A model generated the notes under the pieces. The model did no database searches. It was not told where the DNA came from and saw only the letters and a program-made list of their open reading frames with translations. From contig CM061067.1 of NCBI GenBank assembly GCA_030762895.1, forward strand, positions 98,892,602-98,956,601: a stretch of 64,000 bases of DNA. Direction: 5' to 3'. The stretch is from Sophora flavescens. Its lineage: Eukaryota; Streptophyta; Magnoliopsida; Fabales; Fabaceae. This document shows positions 1-11,111 of this stretch, one piece after another. A program made the position numbers and the translations under genes. How positions within the stretch are numbered: the first letter of the stretch is position 1; every line of letters starts with the position of its first letter.

Positions 1-663
1 TAATTAACTTTTATCATTATGCGGATAAATTCAGACTCAATCAAATCAATCAAAGCTGAAAATGATTTTTTGAATGCTATGATTTTAATATTTTTATTTC
101 TATGCGCATATAAATTTTAAATCAATATGAAAATTTATTTTATTACGGTCCAAAATATTAACTGAATGCTACAAATATGGAATAACATAAATGGTCCCAA
201 ATAATAAATTGATTATTTTAAGCTGAAAAATTATTATCATTATTTGTATGCACGGTGATTTGACTATTTCTATGCGTATTTTGTTCAATTTGATTGATCA
301 TTAATGTTATTGAAATAACTTTTTTTTAAAAGAAAAGTATCTTGTTATTATTATTACTATTGAAATAAATTAGTATTCGGAATTGTCATTATTACTATTA
401 ACCATGGTATTCAAATAACTTCCTAAAATCAATTTAGATAATGACGATTGTCATAATTAATAATAATGTTGAAAATTTATTGTCATTATTCGGATTTGAC
501 TATTTCCATGCATATATAAAATTTGATTGATTATTAATACTATTGAAATAAATTGTTATTATTACTATTTGAAATTTGAAAAAAAATTATATTTATATTT
601 ATATTTAATATATTTTCAAATTAATGTAAGCGCGACATGTAACCCATTTTTTGAGGGAAGACG
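1..663. other. AT-rich intergenic DNA, no gene
   Basis: No coding sequence is visible. The stretch is very AT-rich and contains two diverged copies of a ~240-bp unit (around 230-320 and 470-560) that share a run of TTTGACTATTTC followed by TTTGATTGAT and TATTGAAATAA. It is probably decayed repeat or ordinary intergenic sequence. Confidence 0.5.
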
Positions 664-667
664 TGTG

Positions 668-1128
668 GTGAAACCACATCTGCAAGAAAAATGACTCCAG
701 ATATTGATATGTGGAGTTTCCACTTTGAGATTATTCTCAAATGAATGTATATTATATAAATATAGATACCGAGTCTTAGAAAATTCTATAGTCAGTAAAA
801 ATTTGACATGTTATAAAACATATCTGAACATGTTTATGCAAATTATAATCTAGTGTAGCTCATTTTTACAGGGCGACCGACCCATACATAGAAACAACTA
901 AAGAGCTGTAAATCTCGTTTTCCATAAATAATATTTTTCTACCATTTTCCTAAGATTCCAGTGATAAACAAATCTTTCATAATCTTCTAATTTTTTTTTA
1001 AGAAATAATCTTTCATAATCCTCTATTTTAAAAATGCTATCAGCCATTAAATTTTTGTATCTTACATAAAATAGCAGTGCATCTCCGCATAACAAATTTG
1101 AACCATATCTAACACATAATTATGGATA
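668..1128 (+). repeat. Direct repeat A, copy 1 (host segment left of the chromovirus)
   Basis: This ~460-bp non-coding segment recurs in the same orientation at 11112-11568, on the far side of the chromovirus, with scattered substitutions and small indels. It starts at GTGAA (668-672), the same five bases that directly follow the 5' LTR on the right (11112-11116). It ends in ATA (1126-1128), where the truncated LTR begins. Confidence 0.85.
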
Positions 1129-1346
1129 ACTTATGATTTACTCAATCCTCTAAGCACAATCATAACACTCATCATATCATCGTAAGCATCATCATATTTC
1201 CTCATGTCATTAATTCCATAATAATAAATACCAAAATATAATAATAATAAATATAATCACTTTCAAAAATTATTATAACATTCATGTTATCATTCATCAA
1301 GTACCAAGTTCAAGTCAACCAGTCAAACAAGTAATCATCACGTAAT

Positions 1347-1350
<4 letters not shown>

Positions 1351-1392
<42 letters not shown>
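1351..1392. repeat. (TA)n microsatellite in the 3' LTR
   Basis: About 21 uninterrupted TA units. The equivalent place in the 5' LTR (9873-9910) is a CA repeat followed by TATATA, so the two LTR copies expanded different dinucleotides. Confidence 0.95.
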
Positions 1393-1393
<1 letters not shown>

Positions 1394-2038
1394 CGTAATG
1401 ACGATAAATGCACAATTCATATATCATTATCGGTACCACTAAGTAGTCCTTAATGTGGTATAGACATTGTCCGTTACTCGCTCTCGCGTAGGGTTTGGGT
1501 CGCCTTACGTCATTATCTAATTAAATGTAACCGCGCCGTTTTCAACATTAAATAGTTCCATTCCCTCACCTGGGAAGTCGTGCGCTAAACGAAACGAAGC
1601 AAAACGAGACTTCCTCTCACTTCCTCAATTCTGCCCTGCGCGATACTAGGCCCTCAGAGCTTCCAAAATTTCACCTAAGCATCACATTGCGAAGCACACG
1701 TTACTAGGAGTTCATATATTCGAAAACGGAATTGAATTCCGACAAACGAAATGAAAGATATTACGAGAAACACAACGAACGGAATTTCGACATAAATGAG
1801 GATGATTTACCTTTGGTTTTTGAAGAAACGGAGAAGAGAAGAATGAAGGTATCATCATTACGATCACAACCACATACTCCGTTTCACGATTGGACGATCG
1901 AAACTCTCACACTCTTAGCTAGATGCTCTTCTCTCTCTCTAAAACTTCTCTCTCTCTCCCTTTCTCTCTCTCTCTCTCTAAGACTCCCCTCTCTGTTTGA
2001 GTTTTCTCTCAACTCACTGCTCTCTGCTCTTTCTCTTA

Positions 2039-2068
2039 TGGCTTAAGTGACTTATGTCACTTAAGCCA
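2039..2068. repeat. Near-perfect palindrome in the LTR
   Basis: GGCTTAAGTGAC and GTCACTTAAGCC form 12-bp inverted arms around a TTAT loop. The same palindrome is kept in the 5' LTR near 10528-10557. In the minus-strand element it would form a stem in the U3/R part of the transcript or DNA; its role is unknown. Confidence 0.9.
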
Positions 2069-2084
2069 TTTTATTTTGCTGAAA

Positions 2085-2310
2085 TTCGCGCTAGCGCTCG
2101 AGCGTTGGAAACCTAACACTCGAGCGTTCCAACGCTTGAGCGTTGGCTTTTCCACGCTCGAGCGTTGAAGGGTTGATGGACCACCGCGCCATGCAACCAA
2201 TCAGGAGCTACCACATAAGCCCTGATTGACACGTGGCAAGTCAAAGCATGGCCCTTGTTTGTTGACTTGGGCGCTTGAGCGTGGATACTCCCACGCTCAA
2301 GCATTGACTT
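2085..2310. repeat. Clustered CTCGAGCGTT motifs in the LTR
   Basis: Variants of (A/G)CGCTCGAGCGTTGG and CGCTTGAGCGT recur about seven times, several in opposite orientation. The cluster is repeated at ~10575-10775 in the 5' LTR. The core CTCGAG is palindromic. Confidence 0.8.
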
Positions 2311-2649
2311 CTGGCAAAAGTCAACTCTTTGCATTCAGGGTCCGTTCGACGTCCGATTGCACTCAAATTTGAGATAAAGGCAGGCTCATTAGGACCTAAT
2401 AAACAACCTAAAACCATCAAAAAGGCCTAATCTCATCTCTAACTCCACAATTCCTATTTCACACTCAGACGTCTCAAAGGCGCTCACCGGGAAAACCTTA
2501 ATTGGTCTCTATGCCTCAAACTTACCCCAAAAAGCCGCGTACTTAACATGCAAGTGTTTCTAAACCTCAAACAACATCTCAACTATGTATTCCAAGTCCT
2601 AACCCAAAACCTCATACGTAAACCACACATAAAATCACGGATGTTACAT

Positions 2650-2664
2650 TTCTACCCCCCTTAA
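2650..2664 (-). other. Polypurine tract of the chromovirus
   Basis: Read on the minus strand, AAGGGGGGTAGAAA lies directly before the 3' LTR start TGTAACATCC. This is the usual place of the plus-strand primer. Confidence 0.8.
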
Positions 2665-2689
2665 AAGAAATTCCGTCCTCGGAATTTAC

Positions 2690-2885
2690 ATACCTGCAAT
2701 CAGATGGGGGTACTGCTGCTGAATGTTCGCCTCACGCTCCCAAGTAGCATCTCCGGTAACACTATACCATATGACCTTGACCAGGGGAATTTGTTTACCA
2801 CGAAGTTCTTTAATCCTTCTATCTGCAATCTTAGATGGTAAAGCCTCATATTCCAGATTCTCTCAAAGTTGTATTGACTCAGGCT
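2690..2885 (-). pseudogene. Chromodomain of the chromovirus pol
   Basis: On the minus strand one frame reads LEYEALPSKIADRRIKELRG followed by KQIPLVKVIWY and ATWEREANIQQQYPHL, a typical chromoviral chromodomain. In this family the domain is thought to direct integration to certain chromatin. A stop codon sits just upstream (after SIQL), and the MITE at 2901-3438 separates it from the integrase, whose last residues PNPSH would have run into VIEPESIQL. Confidence 0.85.
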
Positions 2886-2900
2886 CAATGACATGAGAAG

Positions 2901-3438
2901 TAGGGGTGAGCAAAATGTTCCAACCCGCCCGAAACCGCCCGACCCGCCACTAATTTTTGCGCTTCGGGCGGGTTGAAACGGGTTGGCGGGTTGGGCGGGT
3001 GGAAACGGCGGTTTTAGATGGATAAGAGCGGGCGGGTTCGGGTCTGGGTTATGTCACCCATCGGAACCCGACCCGACCCGCTCATAACAAAAAAAAAATA
3101 ATTTAATGGAGAATGGACTGCCAAGACTGGATCTTAGATTTTTTTTTCCCCTCTTCTGTTATATTTTTTTTTTTTTGGTACTTAATTGGGTTGAAAGCCT
3201 TAAATTTTAATTAGGCTCGTTGGGTTTTTTTTTTAATTTTTTGGAATAAAATTAAATAATTAAAAAGCCTAAACCCGTTTCAACCCGCCCGAACCCGACC
3301 GGAACCCGCCCGAAACCGAACCGCCCAACCCGATGATATAGATGGGCGGGTTCGGTTTCTATTTTTTTTACCTCGAACCCGCCCGAACCCGATGGTCCCC
3401 ACCCGAACCCGCCCGAAACCGCCCGATGCTCACCCCTA
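2901..3438. mobile_element. hAT-type MITE, 538 bp, TSD ATGAGAAG
   Basis: The ends are inverted repeats, TAGGGGTGAGCA at 2901 and TGCTCACCCCTA ending at 3438. They are flanked by a perfect 8-bp duplication, ATGAGAAG (2893-2900 and 3439-3446), as expected for hAT superfamily elements. The inside has no gene but carries long complementary runs of CGGGCGGGTT and AACCCGCCCG near both ends, so the single strand can fold back. It interrupts the chromovirus between integrase and chromodomain and is therefore younger than it. Confidence 0.93.
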
Positions 3439-6400
3439 ATGAGAAGGATTAGGGTAATATTTTCTCAACTGGGATACATGGAAGACATCGTGAAGGTTGG
3501 AAAGGTTAGGCGGTAAGGCCATCTGGTAAGCTACTGGACCAATTCGTCGAAGAATCTGAAATGGTCCAATGAATCGGGGAGTGAGCTTTCTAGACTTTAT
3601 AGCTCTGCCAATTCCGGTCTTCGGAGTGACTCTCAAGAACACATGATCACCTTCTTGGAACTCTAAGGGTCTCCTCCTATTGTTACTGTAGCTTCTTTGC
3701 CTATCCTGCGCTTCCTTCATTCTCTCTTTGATTTTCCTGACTTGCTCCATAGTTTGTTGTACTACATCAGGACCCAACACTTGGCTCTCGCCAGTCTCAT
3801 ACCAACACAACAGAGTCCTGCACTTTCTCCCATACAGAGCCTCATACGGTGCCATCCCGATACTGTTGTGGAAACTGTTATTATATGTGAACTCAATCAA
3901 AGGTAGGAACTCATCCCAACTGCCAACATGTTCCAACACACAGGCTCTTAAAAGATCATTCGATGACTGAATTGTTCTCTCTGACTGTTCATCCGTCTGA
4001 GGATGATAAGTAGAACTCATCCTCAACTTTGTTCCTAAAGCATCGTGTAACTGTCTCCAAAATCTAGATGTAAATCTGGGATCTCGGTCGGAGACAATGC
4101 TTGACGGCACACTATACAACCTCACTACTTCCTTAATGTAGATTCGGGTCAACCTTTCAAGACTATAACTCTCACCGATAGGTAAAAAGTGAGCACACTT
4201 CGTCAACCTATCAATGATAACCCAAATTACATCAACCCTCTTCGGAGTTCGTGGTAATCCAACCACAAAGTCCATCGCTATGCTATCCCACTTCCACTCT
4301 GGGATATCCAAGGACTGCAACAACCCGGCGGGCTTTTGATGCTCTATCTTAGCTTTCTGACATACCAAACATGATAGAACATACTCCGCACTTCTTTCTT
4401 CATCTTTGGCCACCAAAACATCTTCTTTAAGTCTTGATACATCTTGGTGGCTCATGGGTGGAAACTCAGCTTACTTTTATGTGCCTCCTCTAAGATCATC
4501 TTCCTAATCTCTAAGTCTTCTGGCACACATATCCGATCCTTAAACTTTAACACTCCATCTAATCCTCTCCTAAACTCTGAAACCTTACCCTCATCTATAC
4601 CTCGATTCACATCCACCAAATATTCATCCTGACCCTGATTAACCTTAAGATCTCTCAAAAACTCACTACCGATGGTGATCATACCTAAGCATATTCTATC
4701 CTCAATCAAATCCGTACCTAGGTTCAAATCTCTAAACTGTTCAAGCAACTCCATCTCTTTCACCATCATTGCGGATACGTGCAAGAATTTCCAACTTAGT
4801 GCATCCGCCACAACATTAGCCTTCACTGGATGGTATTGAAGATCAAACTCATAGTCCTTAATGAACTCCATCCATCTACGTTGCCTCATGTTCAGCTCCT
4901 TCTGATCAAACAAATACTTTAAACTCTTGTGATCACTGAACACATTAAACTTAGCTCCATAGAGATAGTGTCGTCATATCTTCAATGCGGACACTATGGC
5001 TGCTAACTCCAGATCATGGGTCGGGTAATTCCTTTCATGAACCCTCAACTGTCGGGAAGCATAAGCCACAACTCTTCCCTCTTGCATCAAAACACAACCC
5101 AATCCTTGATATGATGCATCACAGTACACGTCAAACTGTCCTAATGGATCTGGTAACGTCAGCACAGGAGATGTAGTCAACTTCTCCTTTAGCTTCTGAA
5201 AGCTTTCTTCACACTTCTCTGTCCAAACAAACGTCGTATCTTTTCTCGCTGACTGCAACATAGGCAATGCAATCTTCGAGAAACCCTCGATGAACCTCCT
5301 GTAATACCCGGCTAATCCTAGGAAACTCCTCACCTCACCCACTGACTTAGGCCTCTCCCACTTAATCACGGCCTCTACCTTAACTGGATTAACAGCTATC
5401 CCTTTCTTGTTGATTACATGCCCTAGAAACTGTACTTCCTCTAACCAAAATTCACACTTGGATAGCTTAGCATACAACTGCCTATCTCTCAACACCTGTA
5501 ACACCACTCTCAGATGTTCCTCGTGTTCTTCCCGACTATGGGAGTAGATAAGAATATCATCTATAAACACCGCTACAAACTTGTCGAGGAACGGTCTAAA
5601 GATCATGTTCATGTAATCCATGAACACCGCTGGAGCATTAGTTACACCAAAAGGCATAACTAGGTACTCGTAGTGTCCATACCTCGTCCTGAAAGCGGTC
5701 TTAGTTATATCCTCCTTCTTCACCCTAATTTGATGGTATCCTGATCTTAAATCTATCTTGGAAAACGCCGAAGCTCCCTTCAGCTGATCCATCAGATCAT
5801 ATATCCTAGGCAATGGATATTTGTTCTTGATTGTAACTTTATTCAACTGCCTATAATCCGTGCACAATCTAGAACTTCCGTCCTTTTCCTTGACAAACAA
5901 TATCGGTGCTCCCCAAGGCGAAACACTCAGTCTGATGAATTCCTTCTTCATCATGTCATCTAGCTGTTTCTTCAACTCTGCCAACTCCACTGGTGACATC
6001 CGATAAGGAGCTACTAATAAAGGTCCGGTCCCTGGTATGAGATCTATAGTGAACTCCACCTCCCTCTCTGGTGGCAAACCTGAAACATCAGGAGGGAAAA
6101 CCTCAGGAAACTCTCTCACGATAGGCAAAGAATCCATACTCGGAGTCTCCTTAGCTTCCAAAGAGAAAATCATCACATACTACTGAGACTCGTCACTCCT
6201 CATAGATGTTCCTTCATTGGCAGATACTATGCTAGAAGGCTCAAGAAAAGATAAGGTCTTTCGGGTACAGTCTAACACTACATGGTTAGCCGAAAGCTAA
6301 TCCATGCGAAGGATGACGTCTATCTGTTGCATAGGCAAACAGATGAGATCTACCAGAAATGTCCCATTTTCAACAACTATAGGACACTGTAAGCAAACAG

Positions 6401-6563
6401 ACATAGTGATCAAAGGATCACTGGTAAGGGTAGATACCGTTAAAGTATATGGTAGCTGGGAAATGGGCAAGTGTAAATGATCCACACACTCATGGGACAT
6501 AAAAGCATGTGTAGCGCCTGGATCAAACAACACAGACGAGAGTCTGACAGATATTAAACACAT
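3439..6563 (-). pseudogene. pol: Chromovirus pol: protease, RT, RNase H, integrase (broken)
   Basis: The protease part (6563-6297) has LFDPGATHAF, with Pro in place of the Ser of the usual DSG. RT and RNase H (6176-4974) keep the motifs LCTDYRQLNKVT, LRSGYHQIRV, VFIDDILIYS and VYCDASYQGLGCVL. A Trp codon has become TGA near 4974 (ALKI*RHYLYG). A second stop lies near 4453 (SFHP*), with a frameshift just after it at ~4390-4400. The integrase part (to 3439) keeps the acidic residues in AMDFVV, VSDRDPRF and SERTIQ and ends with SNLHDVFHVSQLRKY. The acidic triads survive but the frame does not, so no polyprotein can be made. Confidence 0.9.
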
Positions 6564-6599
6564 ACCTTGAATAAGATCTGCAGATTGAGAGGACTCATC

Positions 6600-7767
6600 C
6601 TCTCACTGTAAACACCCTCCCAATGACCTAAGGTCCGGTCGTCTGTCGTCCTGCTGCTGGAACTCCTCTCACAGCTCCTCCTCTGGAACCACTGGCTCCG
6701 TACCGCTCTCTGTCGGCAATCCCTAGCAAAATGACCTGAGTTGCCACAGACGTAGCAACCAGACCCATCTGTTCAATCTCTGATGTAATGCAGACCTCCG
6801 CATCTGAAACACACTAGGGCCCTCTACTGCTGGCCCTCCCTGGTAACTGGTGCTGGTGGTACAGATGTCTGAGTGCTTTGTCCCGGTCTAATGTATGGTC
6901 CTCTCCTCCACTGAGAACCTCTATCACCTCGCTTCTGATGACCTGCTCTGGTAGGACCCCCACTATGCTGCTGTCTCTGCTCTGTAGCCTGCCTCTGGTC
7001 CATACTCTCAATGGCACTGCACCTCTCTACAAGCTCTGGGAAACTCAGGATATCCAAGGGCACTATAGCCCTCCTCAACTCATGCCGTAAACCCTCCTCG
7101 AATCTCTGGCACATCTAGTCCTCATCTGGAAACCTCTGGTAGAACTCATAAAACTAAATCAGGGCCTCGAATCTGGCCGCGTAATCACCAACAGACCTGT
7201 CTCCCTGGTGGAGACTCATGAACTCTCTCTCCTTCTTGCGTTTGACTAATCGCGGGAAGTACTTCTCAAAGAAACACTCTTTGAACAACTCCCAACTGAT
7301 CAGTCTGCCCTCAACCTCTAGCAATCTCCTCTTGCCTCTCCACCATGACTCAGCCCCTATGGTCATCATGAAGGCGGCATAGGTCACCTTCTTATCATCT
7401 CTGCATCTCATGGTATCAAAGATCTTCTCGAGCTCCTAATCCATCACTCTGCTTGCTCTGGATCATACTCTCCACTGAACTGTGGTGGCTTACCTTTGAG
7501 AAAGGTAGCCAATCCTGCATCCTCAGTCTCAGCGGCTCTCCTTCCACCCTGTCGCTCCTGTAACTCTGTCTCTCTCTGTACCGTCTAACCATTCTGCTGC
7601 GCCTGCTGCAACAGAACGGATGCTAACTCGCGGATAGTCCGAAGAGTCTCGGCGGACTCTCCTCCACCTCCAATCCCTGCCTCCGGCTGATGAGGCTCAT
7701 CCTCTACACCCTTTATCACTCTACCTCCACCACGTCTGCCACGTCCTCGACCTCGGCCTCGAGCCAT
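6600..7767 (-). pseudogene. gag: Chromovirus gag (broken)
   Basis: The likely start is the ATG at 7767, giving MARGRGRGRGRRGGG, a basic N-terminus. The capsid-like core at 7411-7154 reads WWRGKRRLLEVEG, SWELFKECFFEKYFP and EFMSLHQGDRSVGDYAARF, the retrotransposon gag pattern. A zinc knuckle CYVCGNSGHFARD lies near 6760-6722. Stops after QQAQQNG (~7585) and around 7440, 7150 and 6790 break the frame. The gene sits directly after the primer site, as in intact relatives. Confidence 0.85.
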
Positions 7768-7969
7768 GATCCTGTTAAAAGAAATCATAAGCCCACATCA
7801 ATATGACATATAATACTACATAAAACTGGAATATAAATACTATATGCCATAGAGACGTCGCGTCGGACTCACTACCCAACTTCTAAGCATAGCTGTTATC
7901 CGATGTGGATTCAACTAAATAGCCAGTTTACCCTAATCACAGTCATCACAATCCGTTTCAGAATCGACT

Positions 7970-7981
7970 GCTCTGATACCA
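7970..7981 (-). other. Primer binding site, initiator tRNA-Met
   Basis: The minus strand reads TGGTATCAGAGC, complementary to the 3' end of plant initiator tRNA-Met, five bases inside the 5' LTR end (...GGGGCGTCTCA at 7987). It fixes the internal edge of the LTR and shows that the LTR is 3.1 kb long. Confidence 0.92.
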
Positions 7982-8472
7982 CCAAATGAGACGCCCCAAC
8001 GTCCCATTAAAGAAAACCCAAAATATTAAGACCTAATTTCATTATTATCGTTAAGCGAGTATATTAAAACAACGGAAAATTTAAAACTTAAAATTATAAA
8101 CACATATGTAAACATACATCCAACACATAACTATAAATATATACATACATGCCAGTACTGCTATCAAGGGATTCCCCTCTATAGGATCCCGATGTATACA
8201 CAAGCTGGTGACATCAACAAAATACATCAAAAGCCATGCACTCCACACCCCGTCCCCTCTAAAAAATACAGTAAAACCTCACTCACACCTATACTGATGG
8301 CACTAGCCCGAGCCATCATACACTACCACCCTCGTCTGCATCCTGAGGTCCGACAGGCCCGGACACTCCTCCGCTATCGCTGGAAGAACTCCTGACCGAC
8401 TGCCCTTGAAAACTCTGCCTGTAGAGTCTGGTATCCCGAGGATGTAGACGTCTAGAAGATACCTGCGAAGAC

Positions 8473-8976
8473 TCAAACCATAGCACGAACCTCTGGAGGT
8501 GCGGGTAACTCAGGAAGGGGTGCTAGATCCTGAGCGGGGGCAACTGGGTCCTCCTCCAAAATAGGTTCCAACTCGGGATCCGGCGCAGGTGCGGGTGCAG
8601 GTGCGGGTGCAAACTCGGGTACCAAGGCATCAAGAGGTACCATGAAGGGTACATGGGCCATCCCGAACATAGGTAGCATCGGTGGTACATGCCCATCAGG
8701 CTGTCCGATCGGAAATGGGAAGGTCGTGCCGAAACAAAACGTGCCAACAAATTCGATGGGCGCTCCTTGCCCAAGCCCCGCAGTGATGGACATAGGACCT
8801 GTATATACCGCGAAACGAGTGACCGGGTCCACAAGCCACCAGTGCGGGTCTAAGCACTCCACCTTACAGGTCCTCGAGAGGGGGAACCCTGGATCCTGGG
8901 TCATCCATGGGTGGTCCCAGTGTGCCATCTGCTCTATCGGAGTCTGAAGTACAAAACATATATATACACACAACAC
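8473..8976 (-). CDS. ORF inside the chromovirus LTR, Pro-rich, unknown
   Basis: A 167-codon ORF lies wholly inside the 5' LTR, ~2.1 kb downstream of its start and ~0.5 kb before its end. The N-terminal half is rich in W, P and H (EQMAHWDHPWMTQDPGFPLS, CKVECLDPHWWLVDPVTRF). The C-terminal half has a run of AP dipeptides, then acidic and proline-rich sequence. There is no recognised domain and no signal peptide. The equivalent part of the other LTR is deleted, so conservation cannot be tested here. It may be chance coding, or an accessory ORF of this LTR family. Whether it is translated is unknown. Confidence 0.4.
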   Translation of the reverse strand: MLCVYICFVLQTPIEQMAHWDHPWMTQDPGFPLSRTCKVECLDPHWWLVDPVTRFAVYTGPMSITAGLGQGAPIEFVGTFCFGTTFPFPIGQPDGHVPPMLPMFGMAHVPFMVPLDALVPEFAPAPAPAPAPDPELEPILEEDPVAPAQDLAPLPELPAPPEVRAMV

Positions 8977-9871
8977 AGCAAAAGAAAAGGGGATAAGAAG
9001 CCATATAACATCAAACGTGGAAAGGGTTTAGCCACATTTAATTAAATAACGGCACACTAAACATATGTCTCCATAGTATGGGTGTGTGTGTATATATATA
9101 ACACAATCATCCTCAATCCATATCTAGGATTTTCCTCTACCCTTCGTCATGATGCAATGCAAATGTTGTATGAATAATCTCATCAGGTATCGGCCATATA
9201 TGGATATCACATCAATATAATTGACACATCCTAGAGTCCTCGACGTACACCCTCGTCCGCGGATGGAGGGTGCCCACACAAAGCAATGACACTATAGCTA
9301 CACAACCCGGTGCACACCTCTGGACCACAATCCAGGATGCTCATGCAATGCATGAACTATAGCTGCGACTAAAATGAAATCATCTCTGGACGGTCCACCG
9401 TTAGCCTATCCCTGGGAATTTTCCCTCCGAGGCATAGACCCTACTCGACCATGTTTCAGGTCCCTCATATCATAGACCATGTTTCAGGTCACCCCTAGTG
9501 CCATAACCGCTCATCATAATCTCATATATAACCTCAAAATATTCTCATCTCATCAATCGCAGCCTCATATCACGATAATCATCTCGACTAGGCACTGCTA
9601 TCAGATATCGTATGCAATTTCCAATACATCCTCGTGTCTCAACATAACTTATGATTTACTCAATCCTCTAATTACAATCATAACACTCATCATATCATCA
9701 CAATCATCATCATATTTCCTCATGTCATTAATTCCATAATAATAAATACCAAAATATAATAATAATAAATATAATCACTTTCAAAAATAATTATAACATT
9801 CATGTTATCATTCATCAAGTACCAAGTTCAAGTCAACCAGTCAAACAAACAATCATCACGTAATAAAATAA

Positions 9872-9872
<1 letters not shown>

Positions 9873-9910
<38 letters not shown>
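9873..9910. repeat. (CA)n microsatellite in the 5' LTR
   Basis: About 19 CA units followed by TATATA; the counterpart in the other LTR is (TA)n. Confidence 0.95.
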
Positions 9911-9916
<6 letters not shown>

Positions 9917-11111
9917 GCATAATGACGATAAACGCACAATTCCTATATCATCATCGGTACCACTAAGTAGTCCCCAATGTGGTATAGACATTGTCCGTTA
10001 CTCGCTCTCGTGTAGGGTTTAGGTCGCCATACGCCAATATCTAATTAAATGTAACCGCGCCGTTTTCGACGTTAAATAGTTTTTTCCCCCGCCTGGGAAG
10101 TCATGCGCTAAACGAAACAAAGCAAAACGAGACTTCCTCTCACTTACTCAATTCTGCCCTGCGCAATACTAGGCCCTCGGAGCTTCCAAAATTTCACCTA
10201 AGCGTCACATTGCGAAGCACACGTTACTAGGAGTTCATATATTCGAAAACGGAATTGAATTCCGACAAATGAAATGAAAGATATTACGAGAAACATAACG
10301 AACAGAGTTTCAACATAAATGAGGATGATTTACCTTTGGTTTTTGAAGAAACGGAGAAGAGAAAAATGAAGGTATTGTCACTACGATGACAACCATGTAC
10401 TCCGTTTCGCGATTGGACGATCGAAACTCTCACACTCTTAGCTAGAAGCTCTTCTCTCTCTCTCTCTAAGACTCCTCTCTCTGTTTGAGTTTTCTCCCAA
10501 CTCACTGCTCTCTGCTCTTTCTCTTATGGCTTAAGTGACTTATGTCACTTAAGCCATTTTATTTTGCTGAAATTCGCGCTAGCGCTCGAGCGTTGGAAAC
10601 CTAGCGCTCGAGCATTCCAACGCTTGAGCGTTGGAGGGTTGATGGACCATCGCGCCATGCAACCAATCAGGAGCTGCCACGTAAGCCCTGATTGACACGT
10701 GGCAAGTCAAAGCATGACCCTTGTCTGTTGACTTGGGCGCTTGAGCGTGGATACTCCCACGCTCGAGCGTTGACTTCTGGCAAAAAGTCAACTCTTTGCA
10801 TTCAGGGTCCGTTCGACGTTCGATTGCGCTTAAATTTGAGATATAGGCTCATTAGGATCTAATAAACAACCTAAAACCATCAAAAAGGCCTAATCTCATT
10901 TCTAACTCCAAAATTCCTATTTCACACTTAGACGTCTCAAAGACGCTCACCGAAAAAATCCTAATTGGTCTCTATGCCTCAAACTTACCCGAAAAAGCCA
11001 CGTACTTAACATGCAAGGGTTTCTAAACCTCAAACAACATCTCAACTATGTATTCCAAGTCCTAACCCTAAACCTCATATGTAAACCACACATAAAATCA
11101 CGGATGTTACA

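Larger units (their letters stand above)
1126..2648 (-). repeat. Truncated 3' LTR of the chromovirus
   Basis: It is homologous to 9644-11111 and ends at the internal side with ...GGATGTTACA (minus-strand TGTAACATCC). The ~1.66 kb corresponding to 7987-9643 of the other LTR is missing; sequence identity stops at 1126-1128 and segment A takes over. The two LTRs have drifted in their microsatellite: (TA)n here, (CA)n in the other copy. Confidence 0.88.
1126..11111 (-). mobile_element. Ty3/gypsy chromovirus, Tekay/Del type, decayed, 3' LTR truncated
   Basis: A minus-strand LTR retrotransposon. In element order it has a 5' LTR (11111 to 7987), a tRNA-iMet primer site (7981-7970), gag (7767 to ~6600), protease, reverse transcriptase, RNase H and integrase (6563 to 3439), a chromodomain (~2880-2690), a polypurine tract (2664-2650) and a truncated 3' LTR (2648 to 1126). 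Domain order RT-RH-INT plus a C-terminal chromodomain and LTRs over 3 kb place it with the chromoviruses of the Tekay/Del lineage. The genes carry several stops and frameshifts, so it is dead. A hAT-type MITE sits at 2901-3438. Confidence 0.9.
7987..11111 (-). repeat. 5' LTR of the chromovirus, 3125 bp
   Basis: Read on the minus strand it begins TGTAACATCC at 11111 and ends GGGGCGTCTCA at 7987, next to the PBS. It is complete, while the partner LTR at the left is truncated. It contains a 167-codon ORF (8976-8473), a CA microsatellite, the CTCGAGCGTT motif cluster and the GGCTTAAGTGAC palindrome. Confidence 0.9.

Noticed and set aside
1121..1128. Target duplication at the left end of the chromovirus
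   Set aside because: GTGAA, present at the right end, is not adjacent to the left LTR edge, because that LTR is truncated there.
1732..2046. 104-codon plus-strand ORF with a Ser/Leu-rich tail
   Set aside because: It is antisense within the LTR, and the tail is a CT-rich run.
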